The position numbers were made by a program, and so were the translations under genes. Below are positions 36,472 to 45,448 of a stretch of 64,000 nucleotides of DNA, in pieces. The notes under the pieces were generated by a model. It saw only the letters and a list, made by a program, of their open reading frames with translations. It searched no databases and was not told where the DNA came from. This DNA comes from Algoriella xinjiangensis (GTDB taxonomy: Bacteria; Bacteroidota; Bacteroidia; Flavobacteriales; Weeksellaceae), in contig NZ_FOUZ01000011.1 in the NCBI RefSeq assembly GCF_900115015.1, positions 1 through 64,000 of the forward strand. Reading direction: 5' to 3'. The first letter of the stretch is position 1; each line of letters begins with the position of its first letter.

Positions 36472-37680
36472 ATGAAAGAAGTATATATTATTGACGGAAT
36501 TCGTACACCAGTTGGAAATTTTGGTGGCTCGTTAGGTCCTTTTCGCGCAGATGATTTAGCTGCAATGGTTGTAAAAGAAGTTACGAACCGTAATCCATCT
36601 ATTCCTTTAGAATCATATGATGACGTAATTTTAGGATGTCACAATCAAGCGGGCGAAGATAATCGTAATGTTGCACGTATGGCTTCATTATTAGCGGGTT
36701 TACCCGTTACTGTTCCTGGAGAAACTGTCAATCGTTTATGTGCATCAGGAATGTCGGCAATTGTTAATGCTTCAAGAGCAATTATTGCTGGCGATGGCGA
36801 TGTTTTTATTGCTGGTGGTGTAGAACATATGACACGTGGACCACTTGTGATTTCTAAACCTTCAAAAGCATTTGGAACAGATTCTAAAATGGAAGATTCT
36901 TCTTTCGGATGGCGTTTTGTTAATCCTAAAATGAAGGAAACTTACGGAACCGATCCAATGGGAATTACCGCTGAAAATTTGGTGGATATGTATGATATTT
37001 CGCGTGAAGATCAAGATAAATTTGCTTTAGCATCTCAATTAAAAGCTGCAAAAGCGCAACAATCTGGTCGTTTAGGTGAAGAAATAATGACGGTTGAAAT
37101 TCCACAACGCAAAGGAGATCCAATTCTTTTTAGTCAAGATGAATTTATTCGTGCAAATTCTACAATCGAAGGTTTAGCAAAATTACGTCCAGCTTTCAAA
37201 AAAGATGGAACGGTAACTGCTGGAAATGCTTCTGGTTTGAACGACGGAGCTGCTGCTGTAATTTTAGCATCAAAAGAAGCAGTTGAAAAATATAATTTAA
37301 AACCAATTGCAAAAGTAATTGCCTCTGCAGTTGTTGGTGTTGAACCTAGAATCATGGGAATTGGACCAGTTCCTGCAACTAAAAAAGCATTAGCTAAAGC
37401 TGGTTTAACATTAGATCAAATGGATGTTATCGAGTTTAACGAAGCTTTCGCAGCGCAAGCTTTGGCTTGTACACGTAACTTAGGTTTAGCAGATGACGAT
37501 GCGCGTGTAAACATCAATGGTGGCGCAATAGCAATTGGTCATCCACTTGGAATGTCTGGAACACGAATTACATATTCTGCAGCATTAGAATTGCAAAAAA
37601 CAGGTAAAAAATACGCTTTGGCTGCCATGTGTATTGGCGTTGGGCAAGGTTATGCGATTATCTTAGAAAACTGTAATTAA
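36472..37680 (+). CDS. pcaF: 3-oxoadipyl-CoA thiolase
   Basis: Cleaves 3-oxoadipyl-CoA with CoA to succinyl-CoA and acetyl-CoA, the last step of the pathway. 402-residue thiolase with catalytic C90 (NRLCASGMSA), H357 (IGHPLGMSG) and C387 (AMCIGVGQG). The segment ...VEHMTRGPLVISKP and the slightly long length fit the PcaF group better than general acetyl-CoA acetyltransferases. It starts 1 bp after pcaIJ and ends at a clear terminator closing the cluster. Confidence 0.94.
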   Translation: MKEVYIIDGIRTPVGNFGGSLGPFRADDLAAMVVKEVTNRNPSIPLESYDDVILGCHNQAGEDNRNVARMASLLAGLPVTVPGETVNRLCASGMSAIVNASRAIIAGDGDVFIAGGVEHMTRGPLVISKPSKAFGTDSKMEDSSFGWRFVNPKMKETYGTDPMGITAENLVDMYDISREDQDKFALASQLKAAKAQQSGRLGEEIMTVEIPQRKGDPILFSQDEFIRANSTIEGLAKLRPAFKKDGTVTAGNASGLNDGAAAVILASKEAVEKYNLKPIAKVIASAVVGVEPRIMGIGPVPATKKALAKAGLTLDQMDVIEFNEAFAAQALACTRNLGLADDDARVNINGGAIAIGHPLGMSGTRITYSAALELQKTGKKYALAAMCIGVGQGYAIILENCN

Positions 37681-37703
37681 TTAAACTATATATTTATACT
37701 ACT

Positions 37704-37730
37704 AAATCCTCGTAAATGCGAGGATTTTTT
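37704..37730 (+). terminator. Terminator of the catabolic cluster
   Basis: AAATCCTCG / CGAGGATTT with a 6-nt loop and a T run, 24 bp after the pcaF stop codon. Confidence 0.85.
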
Positions 37731-37916
37731 ATGCTTTAAAATTTGACATTTTTGTTAAATACATTAAGAAACTACTTGTTTTACCGACAATTAAAGTTTG
37801 TTTACCTCAATATTTTTTGCAGGATTTATTTGTTTCTGACCTTTGATATAAGAAAATAAACAAGATGATTTATTTATCTGAATGAAATATAAAAACAATT
37901 TAAAAACAGAAACAAA

Positions 37917-38381
37917 ATGAAAAAATTATTCGCATTAGCAAGTTTATTGGTTGTATTATCAGTTACTGCACAAGAAAGAACAGAAGGAACAAGAGCTCAA
38001 AAAGAAAATAGAATGGATAATTCTAAAGATGTTAAAAAACAACGAAAAGAGCGTCCAAGTATTGATGAACAAATGAAACGTTATGATAGTTACAATTTAT
38101 CTGCAAATCAAAAACAACAAGTAAAATCTTTGTTAGAAAAACGTGATGCTGATATGAAAATAGAACGTACAAATAGCAAAAACGAATTGTCAAAAGTTAA
38201 AGAAGATAGAAAAAAAGAGTTTGAAAATAAACGTGCTGACTTTGATAAAAAATTAGAAAAAATAATGGATAAAAAACAATATTCACAATATCAGCAAGAT
38301 CGTGAAGCTAAATCTAAAAAGTTTAGTACACGTAAAAACTCAGATTCTAAAGATGTTAAAAAATCAAGAAAAACAGTTTAA
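37917..38381 (+). CDS. Small secreted lysine-rich helical protein
   Basis: 154 residues; signal peptide (1-18, LSVTAQ). The mature protein is almost all charged and helical, about a quarter Lys, with heptad-like spacing from about 45 to 130 (LSANQKQQVKSLLEKRDADMK, ENKRADFDKKLEKIMDKKQYSQYQ). The order LSxxQxxxVxxLLxxRDxxM resembles Spy/CpxP-like periplasmic proteins, but the match is weak. The motif NSKDVKKQRK near the start returns near the end as DSKDVKKSRK, a small internal repeat. It stands between two terminators, so it is independent of pcaF. Confidence 0.75.
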   Translation: MKKLFALASLLVVLSVTAQERTEGTRAQKENRMDNSKDVKKQRKERPSIDEQMKRYDSYNLSANQKQQVKSLLEKRDADMKIERTNSKNELSKVKEDRKKEFENKRADFDKKLEKIMDKKQYSQYQQDREAKSKKFSTRKNSDSKDVKKSRKTV

Positions 38382-38395
38382 TTAAAAACAATAAC

Positions 38396-38428
38396 AAAAA
38401 AATGGAGCTAGAAATAGCTCCATTTTTT
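38396..38428 (+). terminator. Terminator of the lysine-rich protein gene
   Basis: AAAAAATGGAGCTA / TAGCTCCATTTTTT with a 4-nt GAAA loop, 15 bp past the stop codon. Confidence 0.9.
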
Positions 38429-38602
38429 GTTTACCTACAAATTTTGCGGGTTAACCTCTATTTGTTGACAAATCAAAAATATATGTTGACTTTTACTTCA
38501 GAATTTAAAAATTATTTATGATAGTTAATTGCTATCAATATTCATAAGTAAGTTTTTTTTTAAAGTAGTTTTTAAAATTCATTTTCATTCAATTATCATG
38601 TG

Positions 38603-38628
38603 AAAAGCGAACCAATTGGTTCGCTTTT
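38603..38628. terminator. Terminator of the ABC transporter pair
   Basis: A perfect 26-bp palindrome (core GCGAACCAATTGGTTCGC) flanked by A and T runs, 7 bp past the stop codon of the minus-strand gene at 38636. Confidence 0.85.
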
Positions 38629-38635
38629 CTATTTA

Positions 38636-40381
38636 CTATTCTTCTGGCATTGCTTGCCATTTTTTGTATAAATTAATGATAAAGTAAAAACTAATTATGT
38701 AGAGAAATGGATTAACGTAAAAGAAAATTTCTGCCATTTTCTGCAACATTTGTAATTCTGCATTTGTGTTTCTAAAATCGTATAAATCTCCATCTTGTCC
38801 ATTATATAACATTTCATTTCTAATTTCTGTGTAAAAAGAAATTAGCACAATTCCGATAAAAATGTTAGTTGCAACAAACCAATTTAAACAAACGCCTGTT
38901 AATACTTTGTATTTTTTTGTGCGCAAGCCATAACTCATCAAAACGATAAAAGCAATGTAAAATAGGAAAAGTATGCTATACGAAATAAAATTGCTTTGCT
39001 CGTAAAATATAGACCCAATACCCATACCCAAAGCGCTTCCTAAAATCATTAAAATTCCTGCACCAACCAATGCAATTAACCAAACTTTGAATGAACTGAA
39101 ACGAAACGTAATAATTAACATGGTAAAAGATAGGGCAAGCATCAAGCAATATTGAATGCCTTCTAACCAACTCGATTCGTATTTTGCTTCATAAATATTT
39201 GTGTAAACTTGGTTCAAAGAACTTTGGTTGATATAATCTTTCAACTTATTATTTGGTGCTTGTTTATCTTCAAGATAATTTAAATTTGTATCAATAAAAT
39301 AATAGGGATAGTGAGGCAAATAATCAATCCATTTTTTATGTTTGAACTGATAGCCGATTTCATTATTATTTAATAAATCTGTATAATTATTCAATAAACT
39401 TTCTATTGCTTTTCGGTCATTTTTCTGTAACAATGCAATTAATTGTTCGTCGTAATATTTATGATTAAGCGTAGAATCTTTCACATTCTGAAAAGCCAAA
39501 TCACTGTAATTATATAAACTCGATAAATTATAATAAACTTCAGGTTCATCATTGTTATTGCTAGATACAATAGACTCTGCAGCCATTGTAACATTATCTG
39601 TTGCAGATTGTTCAGCAAGCATGGCTTCTTGAATATCAGGTAAATAGCCATCCGTTTTCTTTACACGATTAAGCGGAACATAAGAAGTTGAAAAAGAAAT
39701 TAATTGATAACTTTTTCTATCATCAAAATGATTTTTTAGAAGTTGTTCAAATTCATCATTTCTAAAATAAGGTGTTAAAAAAGGATTATATGAACGCTTA
39801 TTCATTTTTTCATATTCCTTTTTATTTTGAAAATACAACGTTTTTGTTTCTTTTTCTGAAACTAACGAATCAAAAACAGGAACAGGTAAATTTCTCGAAT
39901 AATTAGAATATCCAAAATTATATTGCAATGTAAACGGCTGCGCACGATTGATAATGTCTATATCTTTTTCAAATTGATCATTGCTTATATAATTTGCAAC
40001 ACGAAGTTTTACACCAGATTTAAACGAATTTGGCAAATAAGAAAAGAGAAAAAAGATAAGAAAAACAGCTAAAAATTCTTTGAATAAATAATTTCTTGAT
40101 GTCGGAAAAAATGATTTGAATCGGTTATTTTTGATATAGAAATACAACCAAATAATTAGAATAATAATTGCCACCAAAACGTAGTAAATTATAATTCCTT
40201 GGTCTAAAAATCCTCTGAAAAGTTGACTTTCTTGTAACTGAGATTTCTGATTAAAATATAGAAAACCGTTGATAAAAGCAATCAAATTTAGACTGATTGC
40301 GGCAAATAAAATCCAAATTAATTTTAGATTCCAGATTAACGGATATTTTGTGATTAAGGTTTGATTTATTTTTTTGAACAT
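38636..40381 (-). CDS. Putative ABC transporter membrane protein
   Basis: 581 residues of no family I recognise. Three transmembrane helices near the N-terminus (about 22-42, 64-84, 106-124), a large extracytoplasmic region (about 125-400, rich in Asn, Tyr and Lys) and four or five further helices (about 405-575). It starts 11 bp after an ABC ATPase gene, so it is presumably the membrane partner, but it lacks the usual ABC2 permease signature. The topology (helices, long external loop, helices) recalls membrane subunits of exporters or of lipoprotein/macrolide-type systems. Confidence 0.75.
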   Translation of the reverse strand: MFKKINQTLITKYPLIWNLKLIWILFAAISLNLIAFINGFLYFNQKSQLQESQLFRGFLDQGIIIYYVLVAIIILIIWLYFYIKNNRFKSFFPTSRNYLFKEFLAVFLIFFLFSYLPNSFKSGVKLRVANYISNDQFEKDIDIINRAQPFTLQYNFGYSNYSRNLPVPVFDSLVSEKETKTLYFQNKKEYEKMNKRSYNPFLTPYFRNDEFEQLLKNHFDDRKSYQLISFSTSYVPLNRVKKTDGYLPDIQEAMLAEQSATDNVTMAAESIVSSNNNDEPEVYYNLSSLYNYSDLAFQNVKDSTLNHKYYDEQLIALLQKNDRKAIESLLNNYTDLLNNNEIGYQFKHKKWIDYLPHYPYYFIDTNLNYLEDKQAPNNKLKDYINQSSLNQVYTNIYEAKYESSWLEGIQYCLMLALSFTMLIITFRFSSFKVWLIALVGAGILMILGSALGMGIGSIFYEQSNFISYSILFLFYIAFIVLMSYGLRTKKYKVLTGVCLNWFVATNIFIGIVLISFYTEIRNEMLYNGQDGDLYDFRNTNAELQMLQKMAEIFFYVNPFLYIISFYFIINLYKKWQAMPEE

Positions 40382-40392
40382 AGTGAGGCGAA

Positions 40393-41544
40393 TTAATTAA
40401 CAAAAAAGCGGCGACTTGATTTCGAAATATCTCGAATGTATTTTACTTGCAATGTCGAATTTCCGATTGCAGCAAAAATTTGGTTCATCGAAATTGATGC
40501 ATCAAAATAGGCGATATACGAACCTCCGTTAAATTTTATTTCTTTTAAATCTAATGATGAGAAAGCTGTTAATAACTCCTCTTTTGTGTTGTTTACATCA
40601 ACTTCTATAATTGTGAAATCTGCTTTTTCTTCTTGCTTATTTCCCTGAAGCTTAAGCTTTCCTTGTTCTAAAAAGATAACTTCTGTAGATACTTTTTCTA
40701 CTTCGTACAATTGTTGAGAACTCAAAATTACACCAAATGGATTTCGCATAGATTGCGATAAATAACGCAAATCTTCTAAAATAATTTGCTGCGCCAAAAT
40801 ATCTAAATTAGCCAAAGGTTCGTCTAACAACAATACTTTTGGGCGACGCAATAAAGTTCGTGCCAACTCGAAACGCATTTTGTAACCAGACGAAAGTTGT
40901 CGCCATTCCAAATCTTTGTACGGCCAAAGACCTAAACGCGCCAACATAACTTTTGCCAACAATTTATTTTCGCTGCTGTCTATTCCATAACACGTTAATG
41001 TAAATTGCAAATTGTCCATCAAATTACCATACAAAACCTCAATGCGTTGCGGCACATAAACCAATTTTGTTTTTAGCTCGTAACTAAATGGTTTTGCAGT
41101 TGTAAATTGATAATCTATTTCGCCAGCTGTTGGTTTTAATTCTCCACAAATTAAACGCAATAAAGTTGTTTTTCCGTTTCCGTTTTCGCCAACTAAACCA
41201 ACAACTTCTCTCGATTTTAGATTGAATGTTATCGGATGTAATTTAAATTTTCTGCGGTTATATGCTTTTTCAACATTCTTTGTAGAAAGTAAAATATCTT
41301 CTGTATGATAGGGCGGAGGAGTAGCTTGTTTTAGTTTTTCTACTAATTGAATTGCTTTTGCAATTTTTGTTTCGTTAGACGAATTCTCGTTATAATAAAT
41401 ATCCGAATACGCGATTATTTCCTGATAAAATGATTTATCTGCTAAATCTAACACACAATCAATTAATCGTCGATAACCCAAATCGATATCATTGTGTTGA
41501 AAATGATTTTCAACTTCGGTTAAACGTTGTTCAAATTCGTTCAT
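40393..41544 (-). CDS. ABC transporter ATP-binding protein with N-terminal extension
   Basis: 383 residues. Residues 1-80 form a helical, acidic extension not typical of ABC ATPases. Then comes the nucleotide-binding domain: Walker A GENGNGKT (119-126), signature LSSGY (217-221), Walker B LLLDEP (238-243) and the D-loop LANLD. A ~90-residue C-terminal region (from about 295) may be regulatory. The signature is LSSGY rather than the classical LSGGQ. Forms a two-gene unit with the membrane protein downstream. Substrate unknown. Confidence 0.85.
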   Translation of the reverse strand: MNEFEQRLTEVENHFQHNDIDLGYRRLIDCVLDLADKSFYQEIIAYSDIYYNENSSNETKIAKAIQLVEKLKQATPPPYHTEDILLSTKNVEKAYNRRKFKLHPITFNLKSREVVGLVGENGNGKTTLLRLICGELKPTAGEIDYQFTTAKPFSYELKTKLVYVPQRIEVLYGNLMDNLQFTLTCYGIDSSENKLLAKVMLARLGLWPYKDLEWRQLSSGYKMRFELARTLLRRPKVLLLDEPLANLDILAQQIILEDLRYLSQSMRNPFGVILSSQQLYEVEKVSTEVIFLEQGKLKLQGNKQEEKADFTIIEVDVNNTKEELLTAFSSLDLKEIKFNGGSYIAYFDASISMNQIFAAIGNSTLQVKYIRDISKSSRRFFVN

Positions 41545-42002
41545 AATTTTTGATTGGTTTTAAAATCTTTACTAATATAAAAAGGTTTCAAAAGATAAAA
41601 GTCGCTATTTATAGCCAATTTTATCATTCATAATTCTTAACAACTACGGTTAATAACCTTTTAATTTACTAAAATACACTATTTTACTATTAACATTTTT
41701 ACAAATATTGGATTAAAAACATGTAATTAACAACTTTTAATAAGTCTGTTTCATAACTTCTTAATTCACTCTATTACAATCTATTACTATCAACAATTTA
41801 GATTTTGAATGAAAATAGTTTTAATTGAGTCATTCTATTCACAAACTTACTCAGATTAGATGTTTATAACACGTTAATTTACTGATTTACAAATCTATCT
41901 TATTAACAATTATATAAATTTAGTATCTCTTAACTTAACTAATTTCCATAAAAAAAGCCGAGCAAATGCTCGACTTTTAATCTATAATTGAGTAATTTTT
42001 TG
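41545..42002. other. Gene-free AT-rich spacer (458 bp)
   Basis: No gene seen. It holds the pgk terminator (41949-41978) and at least four copies of TTAACA (near 41636, 41692, 41728 and 41904), more than expected by chance. Promoters for the ABC pair are expected here, but no consensus one was found. Confidence 0.6.
41949..41978 (-). terminator. Terminator of pgk
   Basis: On the minus strand AAGTCGAGC-attt-GCTCGGCTT (one G-T pair) followed by a T run, about 25 bp past the pgk stop. Confidence 0.85.
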
Positions 42003-43193
42003 TTAGTTTAAAATTGCTGCAACACCTGGTAATTCTTTACCTTCTAAAGATTCTAACATTGCGCCACCACCTGTAGATACGTAGCTAACTTTGTCGTCGT
42101 ATCCAAATTGTTTTACAAATGCAACAGAATCTCCACCACCAACTAAAGAAAAAGCACCATTTTTTGTAGCTTCTGCAATTGCATCACCTAAAGTAACAGT
42201 TCCTTTCGCAAAATTTGACATTTCGAAAACACCTAATGGACCATTCCACAAAATAGTTTTCGAATTTTTAATCACTTCTGCATTTTGTTTGATCGTTTCA
42301 TCTGCAACATCCATTCCCATCCATCCGTCAGGAATTTCGCCAACATTTGTTACTTCTCTGTTTGCATCATTGCTAAAATTATCTGCAATAACATTGTCAA
42401 TTGGTAAATAAACTTTTACGTTATGTTTTTCACATTCAATCAAAATTTCTTTTGCCAACTCTAGTTTATCATCTTCTACCAACGAGTTTCCAATTTTACC
42501 ACCTTTTGCTTTTACAAAAGTATACGTCATTCCTCCACCAATAATTAGGTTATCAATAACAGGTAAAATATTGTTGATAATTGTAATTTTAGATGATACT
42601 TTTGCACCTCCAAGTATTGCTGTTACAGGCTTTTCACCATCAGCTAACACTTTGTTAATAGCTGTTAATTCTTGTTCCATTAACAAGCCAAAACATTTAT
42701 TTTCTGGAAAAAATTCTGCAATAACAGCTGTCGAAGCGTGCGCACGATGTGCAGTTCCGAAAGCATCATTCACATAAATATCACCAAATGCAGCCAAAGC
42801 TTTTGCAAAGTCTTTATCGCCTTTTTCTTCTTCTGCATGAAAACGTACATTTTCTAACAGTAAAACTTGGCCTGGTTTTAGATTATTTACTTTTTGTTTT
42901 GCATCATCGCCAATTACATCATTTGCAACAATCACTTCTAAGCCTAAAATCTCAGAAACTGAAGATGCAATGTGTTTTAAAGAATATTTGTCGTTAAACT
43001 CTCCTTTTGGACGTCCTAAATGGCTCATTAAGATTACTGCACCACCTTGTTGTAGGATTTTATCAATTGTTGGTTTAGCTGCTCTAATTCTGGTGTCGTC
43101 TGTTACATTTAGATTTTCATCTTGCGGAACATTGAAATCAACACGAATTAATGCTTTTTTGTTTTCGAAGTTGTAGTCGTTGATTGTTTTCAT
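42003..43193 (-). CDS. pgk: Phosphoglycerate kinase
   Basis: Glycolytic enzyme; transfers phosphate from 1,3-bisphosphoglycerate to ADP. With the start chosen here it has 396 residues, the usual bacterial length: [20 protein letters not shown], then SHLGRPKG, the hinge and VGGGDSVAF near the C-terminus. A longer frame opens 36 bp upstream (43229), but that start would lie above the -7 element at 43225-43218, so ATG 43193 is preferred. Single-gene unit, divergent from rpiB across a 540-bp spacer. Confidence 0.95.
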   Translation of the reverse strand: MKTINDYNFENKKALIRVDFNVPQDENLNVTDDTRIRAAKPTIDKILQQGGAVILMSHLGRPKGEFNDKYSLKHIASSVSEILGLEVIVANDVIGDDAKQKVNNLKPGQVLLLENVRFHAEEEKGDKDFAKALAAFGDIYVNDAFGTAHRAHASTAVIAEFFPENKCFGLLMEQELTAINKVLADGEKPVTAILGGAKVSSKITIINNILPVIDNLIIGGGMTYTFVKAKGGKIGNSLVEDDKLELAKEILIECEKHNVKVYLPIDNVIADNFSNDANREVTNVGEIPDGWMGMDVADETIKQNAEVIKNSKTILWNGPLGVFEMSNFAKGTVTLGDAIAEATKNGAFSLVGGGDSVAFVKQFGYDDKVSYVSTGGGAMLESLEGKELPGVAAILN

Positions 43194-43732
43194 TTTTTGT
43201 TTGAAATTTGAACTACACAAAAGTAACAAAGTTTCATTTTCGAGGCGAATTTACTTTCATTCAATTTTCAACTATTAACAATTTATAATAATTAGAATAG
43301 ATTAATTTATTTTTAAATTTTAAAAAAAAGAAAATATACTATTACTATTAGCACTGTTAATATGTGGATAACTAAAGTGAGATAAATTTTATTTCGTAAC
43401 AATTAACAACCTATTATTTGTAATTTTGTTTTGTAATGAAACAGTTAGATAGGCTATCAACATTTTGTTAATTTGGTTGATAAACAGCTTTTGTTAAAAA
43501 GTAGTTTTGTGAAAACTATTCATAACGGTGTGCAAATCTTTTATGCCAAAATGAAAACTTTCGCTTGACTTGTATTGATTTATTTCTAATGGAAAATTGC
43601 TTTCAATTTTCCTAATTTTTGAACCAAAAAGTTATGAGTTTTAATCATTAACCTTTTAACAATTTGTTACAATTATTTAACCATTGATTTACAATTATTT
43701 AAACAAAAACATCAAAAACATCTGTTAATAAT
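43194..43732. other. Gene-free spacer between pgk and rpiB (539 bp)
   Basis: AT-rich, no gene seen. It carries the pgk -7 element (TACTTTTG, 43225-43218, minus strand), a perfect DnaA-box string (TTATCCACA on the minus strand, 43371-43363) and about seven TTAACA/TGTTAA hexamers. The single DnaA box is not enough to call an origin. Confidence 0.5.
43218..43225 (-). promoter_or_regulatory. pgk promoter, -7 element
   Basis: TACTTTTG on the minus strand, 25 bp upstream of the chosen pgk start; it decides against the longer start at 43229. Confidence 0.5.
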
Positions 43733-44173
43733 ATGAAAATTGCAATCGGATCGGACCATGCTGGGTTCGAATATAAGGAGAAATTAGTACCCTTTTTAAC
43801 AAGTAAAGGTATTGAAGTTGAGGATTTTGGAGCGTTTTCAACAGCAAGTGTTGATTACCCTGATTTTGCACATCCAACGGCACAAGCTGTGGAAGATGGA
43901 AAAGCTGACTTCGGAATTTTAATTTGCGGAAGTGCACAAGGTGTAACAATGACTGCAAATAAACACCAAGGTATTCGTGCAGCACTATGTTGGATGACGG
44001 ATATTGCGCGTTTAGCACGCCAGCATAACAATGCAAATGTTTTGACTTTGCCTGCTCGTTTTATAGCGTATGAATATGCAGAAGAAATAGTTGATGCATT
44101 TTTGTCGACGGAATTTGAAGGTGGTCGCCACCAAGGGCGTGTAGATAAAATCGCATGTTCTTATAAAGGATAA
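43733..44173 (+). CDS. rpiB: Ribose-5-phosphate isomerase B
   Basis: Interconverts ribose 5-phosphate and ribulose 5-phosphate in the pentose phosphate pathway. 146 residues of the RpiB/LacAB family: MKIAIGSDHAGFEYK, the active-site loop with C65 (LICGSAQG) and NNANVLTLPAR. The last four codons and the stop lie inside an 80-bp segment that is repeated 1288 bp downstream. Confidence 0.93.
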   Translation: MKIAIGSDHAGFEYKEKLVPFLTSKGIEVEDFGAFSTASVDYPDFAHPTAQAVEDGKADFGILICGSAQGVTMTANKHQGIRAALCWMTDIARLARQHNNANVLTLPARFIAYEYAEEIVDAFLSTEFEGGRHQGRVDKIACSYKG

Positions 44174-44240
44174 GATTTTCGGAATGATATAATAGACAAA
44201 TGCCTCAAGATTCTTGAGGCTTTTGTTGTTTTTATAAGAT
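44161..44240 (+). repeat. 80-bp direct repeat, copy 1 (rpiB end and terminator)
   Basis: Identical to 45449-45528 at 79 of 80 positions; the one difference is T at 44201 against A at 45489. This copy includes the end of rpiB, its stop codon and its terminator (GCCTCAAG-att-CTTGAGGC, 44202-44220, then TTTTG). Confidence 0.95.
44202..44225 (+). terminator. Terminator of rpiB
   Basis: GCCTCAAG / CTTGAGGC with a 3-nt loop and a T run. It lies inside repeat copy 1. Confidence 0.85.
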
Positions 44241-44280
44241 CTGTTATAGATAAATATTTTAGATTCTCCTTATCACTTTT

Positions 44281-45018
44281 TTAATCTTTATCTACTCCTT
44301 CTCCTTCCATTTCTTTCATTTTATCAAAGTTTTCTTCAAGAATTTTGTCAAGTTCTTTTTGGGTAATAATAGTCCCTTTTGTAGGTTTTATAATTTTTTT
44401 ATTTTGTGGTAAAGTTTCAATTTTTGTTGCCGTGTAGGTTTGGTACATTTTGCTATTGTCATCAAAATAAGTTAAGTTTTCTATTTCCAAAATTAAACCT
44501 GGCAAGTTCCAATACTCATCTGGACCATTTTTGAAATTTAACTTTGGAGCATACCATGCTATTAATTCAATTCCTTTCTCCTTATTTATATAAATAGCTT
44601 TATTTACCTGTATATTAAGTATTTCCTTTGATTCTTGCATGATTTTCCAATTTATCTCCTGCAAACTGTCTTTTACTATATATTTTTTTGAATTAAGATT
44701 AGCCTCGAACATTTTTACTTTTTCTTTCACATTTTTATAGATATCTCCGTAAGGGGAAAAAAACGTTACTCTACCTACCGTACCATCATTTTGATTATTG
44801 TCAACTTTCTCAAAACTTTTCCAGATAGACTCATCTTTATTTAAAATTAATTCATAATAACGTTTGGGAACTTTAATATCTAATGCATTAGGCAAGTCAG
44901 AATATTTAAAATTTTCTTCTGGTTCGGTTAATTCATATTCTATTCTTAATTGTTCTTGAGCTATTAAAAAAGGGCCTATTAGAATAGTTAAAATAATTGT
45001 TAATTGCTTTATTTTCAT
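44281..45018 (-). CDS. GLPGLI-family secreted protein
   Basis: 245 residues from the chosen start. Signal peptide (about 1-20, ending PFLIAQ) preceded by MKIKQ; an upstream in-frame ATG at 45048 would add ten charged residues before the signal and is less likely. The family motif appears as WNLPGLILEIE. GLPGLI proteins are common in Bacteroidota, often in several copies, and of unknown function. The gene is convergent with rpiB and lies wholly between the two copies of the 80-bp repeat, so it looks like an inserted or duplicated cassette. The C-terminus is acidic and Lys-rich, and the frame appears intact. Confidence 0.85.
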   Translation of the reverse strand: MKIKQLTIILTILIGPFLIAQEQLRIEYELTEPEENFKYSDLPNALDIKVPKRYYELILNKDESIWKSFEKVDNNQNDGTVGRVTFFSPYGDIYKNVKEKVKMFEANLNSKKYIVKDSLQEINWKIMQESKEILNIQVNKAIYINKEKGIELIAWYAPKLNFKNGPDEYWNLPGLILEIENLTYFDDNSKMYQTYTATKIETLPQNKKIIKPTKGTIITQKELDKILEENFDKMKEMEGEGVDKD

Positions 45019-45448
45019 ACTATTTGTTTTTTTGTGAATTTTATCCATTCCATCAAATTCAATTATTTTTTACATTAATGGATTTACTCCATTTTTGCCA
45101 TTCTCTGGTGCAAAGGATGGTTGTCTCTCAGAAATTTATAGTGTAGATTTAGCTACAAATTTTAAATTGCTATTAAACTCAAAAATAGTTCTGTAAACCA
45201 GAGCCTTATGTCTTTTGTTTCTGTTATACCAAATCTCAATATGGATGTATTAACAAAATTACAATAATAAGATAAGGTATATATTTTACTAAACATAATC
45301 ATTTTATATACTTTTTTATTTGTATTAAGTAATTGAATTAAAGCGAGTGTCGTTTTGGATAAATTAAGTTAAGAAAAAAAATAGTTAGGTAAATCACATT
45401 ATATTGTTGAGAATGAATACAGCCAAAATAAGAAGCTAATCATATCTT
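45019..45448. other. Gene-free part of the repeat-bracketed segment
   Basis: About 430 bp without a credible gene or terminator between the GLPGLI gene and repeat copy 2. I see no transposase remnant or terminal inverted repeats. Presumably it includes the promoter of the GLPGLI gene, but no TAnnTTTG element stands out. Confidence 0.5.

Noticed and set aside
37797-38460. Loosely similar strings (TTTGTTTACCT) on both sides of the lysine-rich protein gene
   Set aside because: Similarity is short and imperfect, unlike the exact repeat near rpiB; probably chance.
43194-43229. Longer pgk start at 43229
   Set aside because: The extra 12 residues are not family-like, and the start lies upstream of the promoter -7 element.
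43363-43371. Perfect DnaA box as evidence for oriC
   Set aside because: Only one perfect box; at this base composition about one is expected by chance in 64 kb, and no dnaA or box cluster is present.
45019-45048. ATG 45048 as the GLPGLI start
   Set aside because: It would put ten charged residues before the signal peptide; ATG 45018 gives a standard signal.
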